A stretch of DNA of 58,293 bases from Actinomycetes bacterium (lineage in GTDB: Bacteria; Actinomycetota; Actinomycetes; Mycobacteriales; Mycobacteriaceae). The notes below the pieces were generated by a model, which was not told the DNA's origin, did no database searches, and saw nothing but the letters and a program-made list of their open reading frames with translations. This document shows positions 35,020 through 43,633 of the stretch, in pieces (positions within the stretch are counted from its first letter, which is position 1; the number at the start of each line of letters is the position of its first letter). Made by a program: the position numbers and the translations under genes. The DNA lies in assembly GCA_022601135.1 (NCBI GenBank), contig JAHZJB010000127.1, positions 1-58,293 on the forward strand. The letters run 5' to 3'.

Positions 35020-36726
35020 ATGACGGATTCGACATCGCGAGCCGAGCTGTTGCTCCCGGGGCTGACTCAGTTTCGGCAGTACGAGGCGGGTTGGCTACGA
35101 GCCGATTTGACGGCCGGGCTTACGGTTGCGGCCTACCTGATTCCCCAGGCGATGGCGTACGCCACCCTGGCCGGGCTACCTCCGGTCGCAGGTCTGTGGG
35201 CCGCCCTGGTTCCGCTCGCGGTTTACGCAGTGCTGGGATCGTCCCGGCAGCTGTCGGTGGGGCCGGAGGCCAGTACTACGGCCATGACCGCTGCCACCCT
35301 CGGGCCCATCGCCGGCGGCGACGCCGGTCGTTACGCGGCCTTGGCGGCTGCGCTGGCGTTGCTCGTGGGTGTCATCTGCCTGCTGGGCGGGCTGGTGCGA
35401 CTTGGTTTTCTCGCCAACCTGTTGTCGAGGCCGATACTTGTCGGTTACATGGCGGGCATCGCGCTGGTAATGATCGCCGGTCAGCTGGGAAAGGTCACCG
35501 GGGCTGAGGTGGCGGGCCATGACTTCATTGTGCAGACGGTATCTTTCGTCACGCACCTCGCCGATGTGCATTGGCCCACGCTGATCCTGGCATCCGGTGT
35601 GGTTGCAGTACAACTCGTATTGGCCAGGCGCGATGCCCGCCTGCCAGGACCGCTGATCGCCGTCATCCTGGCCTCGGCCGCGGTGGCTGTCTGGTCGTTG
35701 CAGACGAGGGGTATCGCGGTAGTCGGACCAGTTCCGTCGGGGCTGCCGCAGGTCGGCTTCCCGAGTCTGCGCCTCGGCGACGTGACAACGTTGCTGTTCC
35801 CCGCGGTGGGCATCGCCATCGTGGCTTTCTCCGACAATGTCGTGACCGCGCGCGTTTTCGCGGTGCGCTGCGGCCATGAGGTCGACGCCAACGCCGAGAT
35901 GCGGGCACTGGGGGTGTCCAATCTGGGTACCGGTCTGACTCAGGGGTTCCCGGTCAGTTCCAGCGGCAGTCGCACCGCGATGGCCTACTCGTTGGGGAGC
36001 CGCACCCAGCTGAACTCGCTGATCACCCTGGGTGTGGTTCTCCTCGTCCTGACGCTCGGGGGTGGCCTGATCTCGCTGGTACCTCTCGCGGCTCTGGGCG
36101 GGTTGGTGCTCGTCGCGGCGTTGCAACTGATCGACATGTCGGAATTCCGCCGGTTGGCCGGTTTCCGCCGCAGCGAACTGATTCTCGCGGTCGCCACCAC
36201 AGCTGGCGTCGTCAGCCTCGGGGTTCTCAATGGCGTGCTGGTCGCCGTCGGGCTATCCATCCTCGATCTGCTGCGCCGGGTGGCGCGGGCCCACGACAGC
36301 GTTCTGGGTTTCGTCAAGGGCCTACCCGGGATGCACGACATCGACGACTATCCGCAAGCGGAGCTGGTGCCGGGACTGGTGATCTACCGCTACGACGCCC
36401 CGCTGTGTTTCGCCAATGCCGAGGACTTTCGCAGACGGGCATTGCAGGCGGTCAGTGACTACCCGTCAACGGTGGAATGGTTCGTGCTCAACGCCGAAGC
36501 CAACTCCGAGGTCGATCTGACGGCGCTGGATGCGCTCGAGAGTTTGCGGCGTGAGCTGGGCAGGCGTGGTGTGGTCTTCGCCATGGCGCGTGTCAAACAA
36601 GATCTGCGAGAAGCGCTGGAGGCGGCCGGGATGCTGGACGCCATCGGCCCCGATCGCATCTACCTGACGCTGCCCACCGCGGTGGCCGCATTCCGGCAGC
36701 GGGACGACGGCGCCGTCGAGGACTGA
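35020..36726 (+). CDS. SulP-family inorganic anion transporter with STAS domain
   Basis: The 568-residue protein has the SulP membrane core (residues 20-425). The N-terminal DLTAGLTVAAYLIPQAMAYA and the sulfate transporter block LGSSRQLSVGPEASTTAM are both present, with about 12-14 hydrophobic segments. A cytoplasmic STAS domain follows (about 440-560, with LNAEANSEVDLTALDAL). It is probably a proton- or sodium-coupled uptake system for sulfate, bicarbonate or another anion. M. tuberculosis has a SulP gene (Rv1739c) beside DosR-regulon gene Rv1738, and here a DosR-like element precedes the gene. Confidence 0.92.
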   Translation: MTDSTSRAELLLPGLTQFRQYEAGWLRADLTAGLTVAAYLIPQAMAYATLAGLPPVAGLWAALVPLAVYAVLGSSRQLSVGPEASTTAMTAATLGPIAGGDAGRYAALAAALALLVGVICLLGGLVRLGFLANLLSRPILVGYMAGIALVMIAGQLGKVTGAEVAGHDFIVQTVSFVTHLADVHWPTLILASGVVAVQLVLARRDARLPGPLIAVILASAAVAVWSLQTRGIAVVGPVPSGLPQVGFPSLRLGDVTTLLFPAVGIAIVAFSDNVVTARVFAVRCGHEVDANAEMRALGVSNLGTGLTQGFPVSSSGSRTAMAYSLGSRTQLNSLITLGVVLLVLTLGGGLISLVPLAALGGLVLVAALQLIDMSEFRRLAGFRRSELILAVATTAGVVSLGVLNGVLVAVGLSILDLLRRVARAHDSVLGFVKGLPGMHDIDDYPQAELVPGLVIYRYDAPLCFANAEDFRRRALQAVSDYPSTVEWFVLNAEANSEVDLTALDALESLRRELGRRGVVFAMARVKQDLREALEAAGMLDAIGPDRIYLTLPTAVAAFRQRDDGAVED

Positions 36727-36727
36727 G

Positions 36728-37147
36728 TTACCCGGCGTGACTGAACCGGAATCGACGACCGGTGACTCTCGTCGGAAGCACCCGGACGTAGTGCTCCTTG
36801 ATCGTCGCTGTCCATGGAAGAAGTTGGGCCCGTTCGGCTTCCTCGATCTCTTCCTCCGTGCGCAGGCTACGCGAGACCCCCTTGAGGATCACACTCCAGC
36901 CTTCGTCGGCGCCATAGTCGTCGGCCTCGAAGAGCACCTGCTTGTTGATCGCACTGCTGACCAGCTTTGTTCCCTCGGCGGTGCGAAATAGCACCGTGCG
37001 ACCCTGGACGGCGAAGTTGACCGGAAAGATCTCCGGCGTACCGTCGGCGACGGTCACCAGCCGTCCCAGTGGTGCATTCGAGAGTAGTTGCCAGCATTCA
37101 CTTTCGGACAGAATGGTCACCGGACGGTCGGTGGCGTCATTGCTCAT
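36728..37147 (-). CDS. Pyridoxamine-5'-phosphate-oxidase-fold flavin/F420-type protein
   Basis: The 139-residue protein is a split-barrel PNPOx-like protein. It has ECWQLLSNAPLGRLVTVADGTPEIFPVNF at residues 17-45, then VLFRTAEGTKL, and WSVILKGVSRSL near residue 83. Members bind FMN, F420 or haem and are common in mycobacteria, several of them in dormancy regulons (for example Rv3129 next to tgs1). It is convergent with the SulP gene with 1 bp between stops, and divergent from the TRAP operon. A DosR-like element lies 42 bp upstream of its start. The reaction is unknown. Confidence 0.83.
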   Translation of the reverse strand: MSNDATDRPVTILSESECWQLLSNAPLGRLVTVADGTPEIFPVNFAVQGRTVLFRTAEGTKLVSSAINKQVLFEADDYGADEGWSVILKGVSRSLRTEEEIEEAERAQLLPWTATIKEHYVRVLPTRVTGRRFRFSHAG

Positions 37148-37188
37148 GGCGGTTCCCCATCATGGTTCCCAATCGTTCTCTGGCGCGA

Positions 37189-37203
37189 AGGACCAAAGGT
37201 ACT
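37189..37203. promoter_or_regulatory. DosR-box-like element upstream of the PNPOx-fold gene
   Basis: AGGACC-AAA-GGTACT fits the pattern with two deviations in the second half. It lies 42-56 bp upstream of the PNPOx-fold start and about 100 bp upstream of the TRAP permease start. Confidence 0.45.
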
Positions 37204-37300
37204 ACTCAGGCCATTCCAGCGCCACAGCATGCCACCCGCTCCGCGGTTCGACATGCGAAATCCCCCGAAAAGGTGGGTCACCGGCCTACGGTTCGATTCG

Positions 37301-39322
37301 ATGGATTCCAGCTTGCCCAAGGCGCCCGGCGACACGCCGACGCCGTCTCCGGACGGGCCGGTCCTGCCACAGGCCGACGATCAGGAGAAGCCCGGCCGCC
37401 AACTGCACGGTTGGACCAACCGGCTCGTTGCCGTCGTCGCGTTCGCGGTCGCGGTGCTCGCCATCTGGCAGGTGTTCCGTCCGCTCTCCGAAGGCAGCCA
37501 GTATTACCTGATCGTGTTCCTGGCCGGATCACTTCCGTTGGTGTACCTGGTCTACCGATCCGGATTACCCCGATTCGATCCGGCGGACCGTCCCGGTGCG
37601 CTCGATTGGCTGCTGGCCGCGGTCACCCTGCTGGTCTGCCTGTACCCGGTGCTTGCGTTCCAGGTCGGATCCGGCGGCGGCGGATATGACGCCTTCCTGG
37701 ACCGGCAGGGGCTGCTCGAACCCGTCGACGTGGCGATGGGAACGCTGCTGCTCGTACTCATTCTCGAGGCCTGCCGGCGCACCACGGGATGGGCGCTGCC
37801 TATTGTGTGCGGGCTGTTCCTCGGCTACGGCTACTACGGCGGCCTGCTTCCGCAGGGGTGGCCGATCGCGCATGCCGGTCTGGACTTCGACCAGATCGTC
37901 GATGCGCTGTACAACTCCGGCAGTGGCTTCTTCGGAACCCCGCTCGACGTGGCCGCCACCTACATTGTGCTCTTCACGATCTACGGCGCGGTGCTCGACC
38001 TTTCCGGGGGTGCGCGATTCTTCGTGAACTTGTCGGTTGCGGCGTTTCGGCGCTCGCGCAGTGCCGCGGGCCGGACCACGGTGGCGTCGGGGTTTCTACT
38101 CGGCACCGTGTCCGGATCGGGGACCGCTACCGCGGTCAACGTCGGCGCGGTCACCTGGCCGATCCTGAAGGAGTCGGGATATACCCCCGAACGTGCCGGT
38201 GGTGTGCTGGCGGCTGCCGGGGTGGGCGCCCTGCTGTCGCCGCCGACATTGGGTGCGGCCGCCTTCATCGTCGCCGAGTATCTGGAAGTCTCCTACCTGA
38301 CGGTCCTCGGCTGGGCGATGATCCCGACCATCCTGTACTACCTCGGCATCCTGCTGGCTGTCGAGATCGATGCCCGAAGGTTCGGTATGCGGGCAGCACA
38401 GCGCGACGCCGAGTCACCGTGGAAGCTGCTCGGCCGCTTCGGATACCACTTCTCGTCGCTCATCGCGATCGTCGTCCTGCTGGCCGTCGGGATGTCGGCG
38501 ACGCGGGCCGTTGTGTACGCCACGATCCTGGCTGCGCTGCTGTCCTTCCTCGATCGGCGCCACGCGATGACACCCCGACGGCTGTTCGACGCTCTCAGTG
38601 CCGGGGTCCGCGGTGTTCTGCCTGTCGTCGCCGTATGCGCCGCCGCGGGGGTCATCACGGCGATGACGACGAAGACCGGCCTGGGTGCGCAGTTTTCCTC
38701 GGTGCTGGTCGGCGGCGTGGACGCGATCACCGACAACCGCACCGTCATGCTGGCGCTGACGGCGGTGTTCGCCGCCGTGGCGTTGGCGGTGCTAGGACTC
38801 GCGATACCGGTGACCGCGTCGTTCGTCATCGGGTGGGTCATTATCGGCCCGGCCCTGCTGGTCCTGGACGTCCCGGCCCCCGCCGCCGCCATGTTCGTCT
38901 TCTACTACTCGGTGCTTTCCGAGGTCACCCCGCCTACGGCGCTGGCTGCCGTCGGCGCGTCCGCGGTCACCGGCGGCCAGGCGATCCCGACCATGTGGCA
39001 GACGCTGCGCTATGCCGCGCCCGCGTTTCTCGTGCCGATCGTGTTCGTGCTGACCGGTCCCGGTGAGTACCTGTTGGGCCGTGGGCCGGTGATCGGCGTG
39101 GTCTGGGCTTCGGCAGCTGCGTGCATGGGGATCGTGGCGCTATCCTTTGCCATCGGTGGGTGGGCACTCGGTATCGGCGCCATGGGTCCGCTTGCTCGAA
39201 TTCTCACCGCGATCGCGGCCATGCTCTTGCTATTCCTCGATCCCGCTACCATCGCGGCGGGCCTGGTGTGTCTGCTTGGTGCAGTCGTGTTGACCATCAT
39301 CGAAAAAAGGAGAAGGACATGA
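37301..39322 (+). CDS. TRAP transporter fused permease (DctQM-type)
   Basis: The 673-residue protein is a fused small-plus-large TRAP permease. Two dozen or so hydrophobic helices cover residues 40-670. The DctM-like part shows SGSGTATAVNVGAVTWPILKE split over helices near residue 265, LLSPPTLGAAAFIVAEYL near 305, and PPTALAAVGASAVTGG near 545. It pairs with the TAXI-type binding lipoprotein encoded next (ATGA overlap). TRAP systems import organic acids or amino acids with sodium or proton gradients. The start is uncertain: ATG 37301 lacks a clear Shine-Dalgarno, and in-frame ATGs at 37253 and 37230 exist. Confidence 0.88.
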   Translation: MDSSLPKAPGDTPTPSPDGPVLPQADDQEKPGRQLHGWTNRLVAVVAFAVAVLAIWQVFRPLSEGSQYYLIVFLAGSLPLVYLVYRSGLPRFDPADRPGALDWLLAAVTLLVCLYPVLAFQVGSGGGGYDAFLDRQGLLEPVDVAMGTLLLVLILEACRRTTGWALPIVCGLFLGYGYYGGLLPQGWPIAHAGLDFDQIVDALYNSGSGFFGTPLDVAATYIVLFTIYGAVLDLSGGARFFVNLSVAAFRRSRSAAGRTTVASGFLLGTVSGSGTATAVNVGAVTWPILKESGYTPERAGGVLAAAGVGALLSPPTLGAAAFIVAEYLEVSYLTVLGWAMIPTILYYLGILLAVEIDARRFGMRAAQRDAESPWKLLGRFGYHFSSLIAIVVLLAVGMSATRAVVYATILAALLSFLDRRHAMTPRRLFDALSAGVRGVLPVVAVCAAAGVITAMTTKTGLGAQFSSVLVGGVDAITDNRTVMLALTAVFAAVALAVLGLAIPVTASFVIGWVIIGPALLVLDVPAPAAAMFVFYYSVLSEVTPPTALAAVGASAVTGGQAIPTMWQTLRYAAPAFLVPIVFVLTGPGEYLLGRGPVIGVVWASAAACMGIVALSFAIGGWALGIGAMGPLARILTAIAAMLLLFLDPATIAAGLVCLLGAVVLTIIEKRRRT

Positions 39323-40329
39323 GGAGCGCGGGCAGGGTCTTCACGGCGCTGATGCTGGCAGGCATCGCGGCGACCGGCTGCGGTGGCAGGCAGGACGCAC
39401 CCAATGCCGACTCGGGAGGCGAGGTCACCTGCGAGGTCGGCGCCGACACGCGGGTGACCATCGCGACCGGTAACGCGACCGGCGTGTATTTCTCGCTCGG
39501 AAACGCCTATGCAGAGCAGATTTCAGCCGCGACGGTCGGCAAGGTGAAGGCAACGGCCGCCGAAACCGGAGCATCGGTGCAGAACATCCAGCAACTGGTC
39601 GACGGGCGCTATCAGGTGGCATTCTCACTCGCCGACACCGCGGCCGATGCAGTTGAGGGCAAGGGCAGCTTCGATGGCAACGATCAACCTGTCCAGGCTC
39701 TTTCACGGATATACCCCAACTACACCCAAGTGATCGTCAAGGTCGACAGCGGCATCAGGTCCCTGGCCGACATGCGGGGCAAGCGGGTCTCCACCGGGTC
39801 ACCCGGGTCGGGCACCGAGGTCATCGCCAACCGTCTGCTCGCCGCGGCCGGCCTCGACCCGGAATCCGATGTCTCCGCCCAGCGGCTGAACCTCACCAAG
39901 ACAGTGGACGGGATGAAGGACGGCGCGATCGACGCGATGTTCTGGTCCGGTGGGCTGCCGACTCCCGGGATCACCGACCTGTTGACGTCGGCGCGTGACG
40001 ACGTCGCGTTTCTCGACATCATCCCGCAACTGGCCAAGATGCAGGAGGTGAGCTCGGCCTACGAAGAGGGCGTCATCCCGGCTGACGTCTACGGGTTGCC
40101 TGCCGACATCAAGACCATCGTGGTGCCGAACATGCTACTGGTCCGCGACGACCTCGACGCCAACCTGGCCTGTGTGCTCACCAAGATTCTGTTCGAGCGC
40201 AAGACGGAGTTGGAGCAGGTGGTCTCCGCGGCCAAGGGGATCAACCTGGACTCCGCGCGCGACACCGATCCGGTGCCGCTGAATCGTGGTGCCGAGCGGG
40301 CACTGGATGAATTGAACGCCCCGAAGTAG
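39319..40329 (+). CDS. TAXI-family TRAP transporter solute-binding lipoprotein
   Basis: The 336-residue precursor has a lipoprotein signal ending in AGIAATGC, so Cys21 would be lipidated. The mature domain opens with RVTIATGNATGVYFSLGNAYAE in which the TGNATGVYF block is the TAXI signature, and continues KVKATAAETGASVQNIQQL, LADMRGKRVSTGSPGSGTEV near residue 150 and AMFWSGGLPTPGI near 210. TAXI proteins deliver substrates such as glutamate, malate or alpha-ketoglutarate to fused TRAP permeases. AAAGGAGAAGG lies before the ATG, which overlaps the permease stop. Confidence 0.92.
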   Translation: MRSAGRVFTALMLAGIAATGCGGRQDAPNADSGGEVTCEVGADTRVTIATGNATGVYFSLGNAYAEQISAATVGKVKATAAETGASVQNIQQLVDGRYQVAFSLADTAADAVEGKGSFDGNDQPVQALSRIYPNYTQVIVKVDSGIRSLADMRGKRVSTGSPGSGTEVIANRLLAAAGLDPESDVSAQRLNLTKTVDGMKDGAIDAMFWSGGLPTPGITDLLTSARDDVAFLDIIPQLAKMQEVSSAYEEGVIPADVYGLPADIKTIVVPNMLLVRDDLDANLACVLTKILFERKTELEQVVSAAKGINLDSARDTDPVPLNRGAERALDELNAPK

Positions 40330-40384
40330 CAAGCCCCACGGTAACGTTCCCTGCCATGACCGCAGACGCGTTCCCGGTGCCGAG

Positions 40385-41377
40385 ATGAGCGGAGGTCTGT
40401 TCGCTCTCCTCGACGATGTCGCAGTGCTGGCGCGGCTGGCCGCGGCCTCGGTCGACGATATCGGTGCGGCCGCCGGGCGCGCGACCGCGAAGGCCGCCGG
40501 AGTCGTCATCGACGACACCGCCGTGACGCCGCAATACGTCCACGGCGTCGCCGCCGAACGCGAACTGCCGATCATCAAGCGCATCGCTATCGGATCGCTG
40601 CGCAACAAGATCCTCTTCATCCTGCCCGCGGCGCTGCTGCTCAGTCAGTTCGCGCCCTGGCTGCTCACCCCTATTCTCATGCTCGGGGCCACCTACCTCT
40701 GCTACGAGGGCGCCGAGAAGGTACTCGGCAAGCTTCGGCGCCACGACGCACACGAACCGCAGGCCCTACCAGTCGCCGTCGTCGGTGCCGACGCCGAGCG
40801 TTACATGGTCACCGGAGCCATCCGGACGGACTTCATTCTGTCCGCGGAAATCATGGTGATCGCCCTCAACGAAGTGGCGGACCAATCGTTTCTGCCGCGG
40901 TTGATCATCCTGCTGGTGGTCGCCGTCGTCATCACGCTGGCGGTGTACGGCGTTGTCGCCGGCATTGTCAAGATGGATGACATCGGCCTGAGCCTCGCCC
41001 AGCGCTCCTCGGGATTCGTCCGGAAAGTCGGCCATGGTCTGGTCGCCGCCATGCCCAAGCTGCTGTCCGGCCTGACGGTCGTCGGTACGGTGGCCATGCT
41101 GTGGGTTGGCGGGCACATCCTGCTCGTCGGAACCGACGAACTCGGTTGGCACGCACCCTATGCCCTTGTCCACCACGCCGAGGGATACGTGCACCATGTC
41201 GCCGGAATCGGCGGGGTGCTGGCCTGGCTGGTGAACACCGCCGCGTCGGCGGTCATCGGGCTCGTCGTCGGCCTCGTGGTCGTGGCGATCATGCATGTGC
41301 TGCCCTTCGGCGGCAAGGACAAGCGTGCCGGACACGCCTCACCCTCTGACGAACAGAGCGGGAAGGCTCATGACTGA
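40385..41377 (+). CDS. DUF808 family membrane protein (YedI-like)
   Basis: The 330-residue protein has the DUF808 N-terminal block MSGGLFALLDDVAVLARLAAASVDD and the segment VTPQYVHGVAAERELPIIKRIAIGSLRNK, followed by about six membrane helices (IILPAALLLS-type at residue 78, then near 160, 180, 220, 245 and 285). The family is widespread and its function is unknown. It overlaps the following hydrolase gene by 8 bp. It starts 55 bp after the TAXI gene, so it may be transcribed with it. Confidence 0.88.
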   Translation: MSGGLFALLDDVAVLARLAAASVDDIGAAAGRATAKAAGVVIDDTAVTPQYVHGVAAERELPIIKRIAIGSLRNKILFILPAALLLSQFAPWLLTPILMLGATYLCYEGAEKVLGKLRRHDAHEPQALPVAVVGADAERYMVTGAIRTDFILSAEIMVIALNEVADQSFLPRLIILLVVAVVITLAVYGVVAGIVKMDDIGLSLAQRSSGFVRKVGHGLVAAMPKLLSGLTVVGTVAMLWVGGHILLVGTDELGWHAPYALVHHAEGYVHHVAGIGGVLAWLVNTAASAVIGLVVGLVVVAIMHVLPFGGKDKRAGHASPSDEQSGKAHD

Positions 41378-42209
41378 CGAGTTCGCCCCCTTTCGCCGTA
41401 GCGAAGGCGGCATCAGCTTCACCGATGTCGGGCAGGGTCCGGTCACGCTGTTCGTGCACGGGGTCTTCACCAACGGACGGCTCTGGCGAAACTGCGTGCG
41501 GCTGCTGTCGGACCACCGCCGGTGTATCAGCGTCGACCTTCCCGGCCATGGACACACCCCGGCTGTGGGGGAACCGTCGGTGTGGGGGTTGGCCGACGCC
41601 GTCGGCACCGTCGTCGGCGCACTGGAGTTGAGCGAGATTCATCTGGTCGGCAATGACACCGGCGGCGCGGTTTCTCAGGTCGTGTTGACCCGCGACCCGA
41701 AACGGTTCGCGACGTTCGCGCTCACCAATTGCGACACCGAAGGCAATTTTCCGCCACGAGCATTCCTGCCCGCGGTCTGGGCGGCCAAGTCTGGCCTGTT
41801 GCGGCTGAGTAAACCCCTGGTGAGAATGCCCAAGGTCGCAAAGCAGTTCTACCGCACCGGTTATCAGAACGTGTCGGCTGTGCCCGACGACGTGATCGTC
41901 GACTATCTGGAACCGATCCTGGGCACCGTGGCGGGTGTTCGTTTCATGTCCGCCCTGTTGGCCTCGATGACACCCGAGCAGCTGGCACCGATTCGCCCTC
42001 TGCTCCAAGACTGCGAGGTGCCCACCGCCATCGTGTGGGGCACCGGGGACATTTTCTTCCACCGCCACTGGGCCGACTGGCTTGTTGACCTCATCCCCGG
42101 GGCGAACGACGTCGTCGAGATTCCCGGAGGGCGGCTGTTCTTCCCGGACGAACGCGCCGGCGAACTTGTCGACGCACTGGAAGCGCACTGGGGCCGCCAC
42201 GATGCATGA
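41370..42209 (+). CDS. Alpha/beta-hydrolase fold protein
   Basis: The 279-residue protein carries LFVHGVFTNGRLWRN (oxyanion-hole motif, near residue 25), a nucleophile elbow reading GNDTGGAV near residue 94, and a late IPGGRLFFPDERAGE segment where the catalytic His would be expected. The elbow has Asp (N-D-T) instead of Ser, the arrangement of haloalkane dehalogenase and epoxide hydrolase relatives, and a plain GxDxG pattern. GGAAGG precedes the ATG, which lies inside the DUF808 stop region. The usual C-terminal His-containing GHF/GHW motif is not obvious, so activity is uncertain. Confidence 0.8.
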   Translation: MTDEFAPFRRSEGGISFTDVGQGPVTLFVHGVFTNGRLWRNCVRLLSDHRRCISVDLPGHGHTPAVGEPSVWGLADAVGTVVGALELSEIHLVGNDTGGAVSQVVLTRDPKRFATFALTNCDTEGNFPPRAFLPAVWAAKSGLLRLSKPLVRMPKVAKQFYRTGYQNVSAVPDDVIVDYLEPILGTVAGVRFMSALLASMTPEQLAPIRPLLQDCEVPTAIVWGTGDIFFHRHWADWLVDLIPGANDVVEIPGGRLFFPDERAGELVDALEAHWGRHDA

Positions 42210-42249
42210 AACTTGCGTCAAATTCGGCCGCCGAGGACGGTAGGCCGGA

Positions 42250-43623
42250 TCAGACTGGGGTGACGGTGTTGCGTCCGGCCTGTTTCGACCGGTACATCGC
42301 CGCATCGGCGCGGCTGATCAACGAGGGGACCGACTCGCCGGAAACCGCCAGGGCAGCACCGATACTCAGCGTCGCGCAGATCTCCTTGCCGTCGTGATGA
42401 ATGGGTTCGGCGGCGCGCTTGCGGATCTTTTCGGCGATGCGCACCATCTCGTCAATGTTGTGGAGGCCGGGCAGGAGAACGAGCATCTCGTCCCCGCCGA
42501 TCCGGCCCACCGTGTCGCCCTCGCGCACACAGTCGCGGACGCGCCGCGCGAGGGTGCAGAGCACGATGTCGCCGACATTGTGCCCCCAGGCGTCGTTGAT
42601 GTCCTTGAAACGATCCGCATCGCAGAACAACACACCCAGATGCGCTCCGGAACGGCGGCGGTTCTGGAGAGCGGCTTCCAGACAGGCGATCGTCTCCGCG
42701 TGGTTCGTCAACTCGGTGAGGGCGTCGACGCGGGCCAGTTGTTCCAGTTCCTGCTGCTTTTGCAGTAGCGCCTCGTGTTGTTGGCGTAGCTGTTGTTCCT
42801 GTTCGTGGCGCCGGGTGACGTCGCGGATCGCTGCCGATATGTAGCGGTCTTGGTCGATGCGCAGCGGGCTCAGGCTGATGTCGACGGGAAATTCTGTGCC
42901 ATCGCGGCGTAGTCCCCACAAGTTCAGGCCGGTGCCCATTTGCCGCAAGGTCGGTTCAGCCACGTAATCCATGCGGTGAAGGAGATGGTCTTCCCGGAAG
43001 CGTTGCGGAAGCAGCATTTCGATCTCACTGCCCACCAACTCTTCCCGCGCGTATCCGAACATCCGGTCGGTTTGGCCGTTGGCGAGCACAATCCGTCCTT
43101 CAGGCCCCACGATGACCATGGCATCGGGGGCTGACTCCAATAGGTCGAAGAACAGCGGGTGAGTGCGCTGCTGATCGGCGGTCACATCCTGGATCACGGT
43201 GACGAAACCCGTCAGTGAGCCCGTCTGATCACGGATCGCGCTGATTGCCCCGGCGGCCCGGAAATGCTGCCCGCCCCTGCGCACCCGCCAGCCTTCGAAC
43301 TCGACGCGGTCTGACTGTCGGGCTGCGGCCAAGTCGTTCTCGAGGACGCCGGCAGACCGATCGGTATCGGTGTGAACAATCCCTATCGACCGCCCGAGTA
43401 CCTCATCGTCGGAGTAGCCCAACAGGTTTCGCGCCCCAGCGCTCCAGTAGACAACCTTGCCCGCTGTGTCGAGTTGGACGATCCCCCGATCGGTTACCGC
43501 GTCGATCAGGGCCTCGGCGTGATCCAAGCCGGCGCGAAGGCTGCCCTGCGCGGCCGAGTTATTCACCACGTGGCGATCCGTGCCCTTCTTGCAGCTGATC
43601 GGGTCGCTGCAATAGTAGGACAC
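42250..43623 (-). CDS. PAS-PAS-GGDEF diguanylate cyclase-like protein
   Basis: The 457-residue protein has two PAS domains (about residues 35-150, with VVYWSAGARNLLGYSDDEVLG, and 155-275, with IVLANGQTDRMFGYAREELVG), a short Gln-rich coiled coil (EQEQQLRQQHEALLQKQQEL near 280-300) and a GGDEF domain. The active-site loop is RIGGDEMLVLLPG, so the fifth residue is Met. The metal-site block FCDADRFKDINDAWGHNVGD is intact, and an RxxD inhibitory site (REGD) lies five residues before GGDE. It likely makes c-di-GMP in response to redox, gas or a small ligand. It follows the DUF190 gene by 10 bp. The GTG start at 43623 is tentative. Confidence 0.88.
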   Translation of the reverse strand: MSYYCSDPISCKKGTDRHVVNNSAAQGSLRAGLDHAEALIDAVTDRGIVQLDTAGKVVYWSAGARNLLGYSDDEVLGRSIGIVHTDTDRSAGVLENDLAAARQSDRVEFEGWRVRRGGQHFRAAGAISAIRDQTGSLTGFVTVIQDVTADQQRTHPLFFDLLESAPDAMVIVGPEGRIVLANGQTDRMFGYAREELVGSEIEMLLPQRFREDHLLHRMDYVAEPTLRQMGTGLNLWGLRRDGTEFPVDISLSPLRIDQDRYISAAIRDVTRRHEQEQQLRQQHEALLQKQQELEQLARVDALTELTNHAETIACLEAALQNRRRSGAHLGVLFCDADRFKDINDAWGHNVGDIVLCTLARRVRDCVREGDTVGRIGGDEMLVLLPGLHNIDEMVRIAEKIRKRAAEPIHHDGKEICATLSIGAALAVSGESVPSLISRADAAMYRSKQAGRNTVTPV

Positions 43624-43633
43624 GGCGCCCGCG

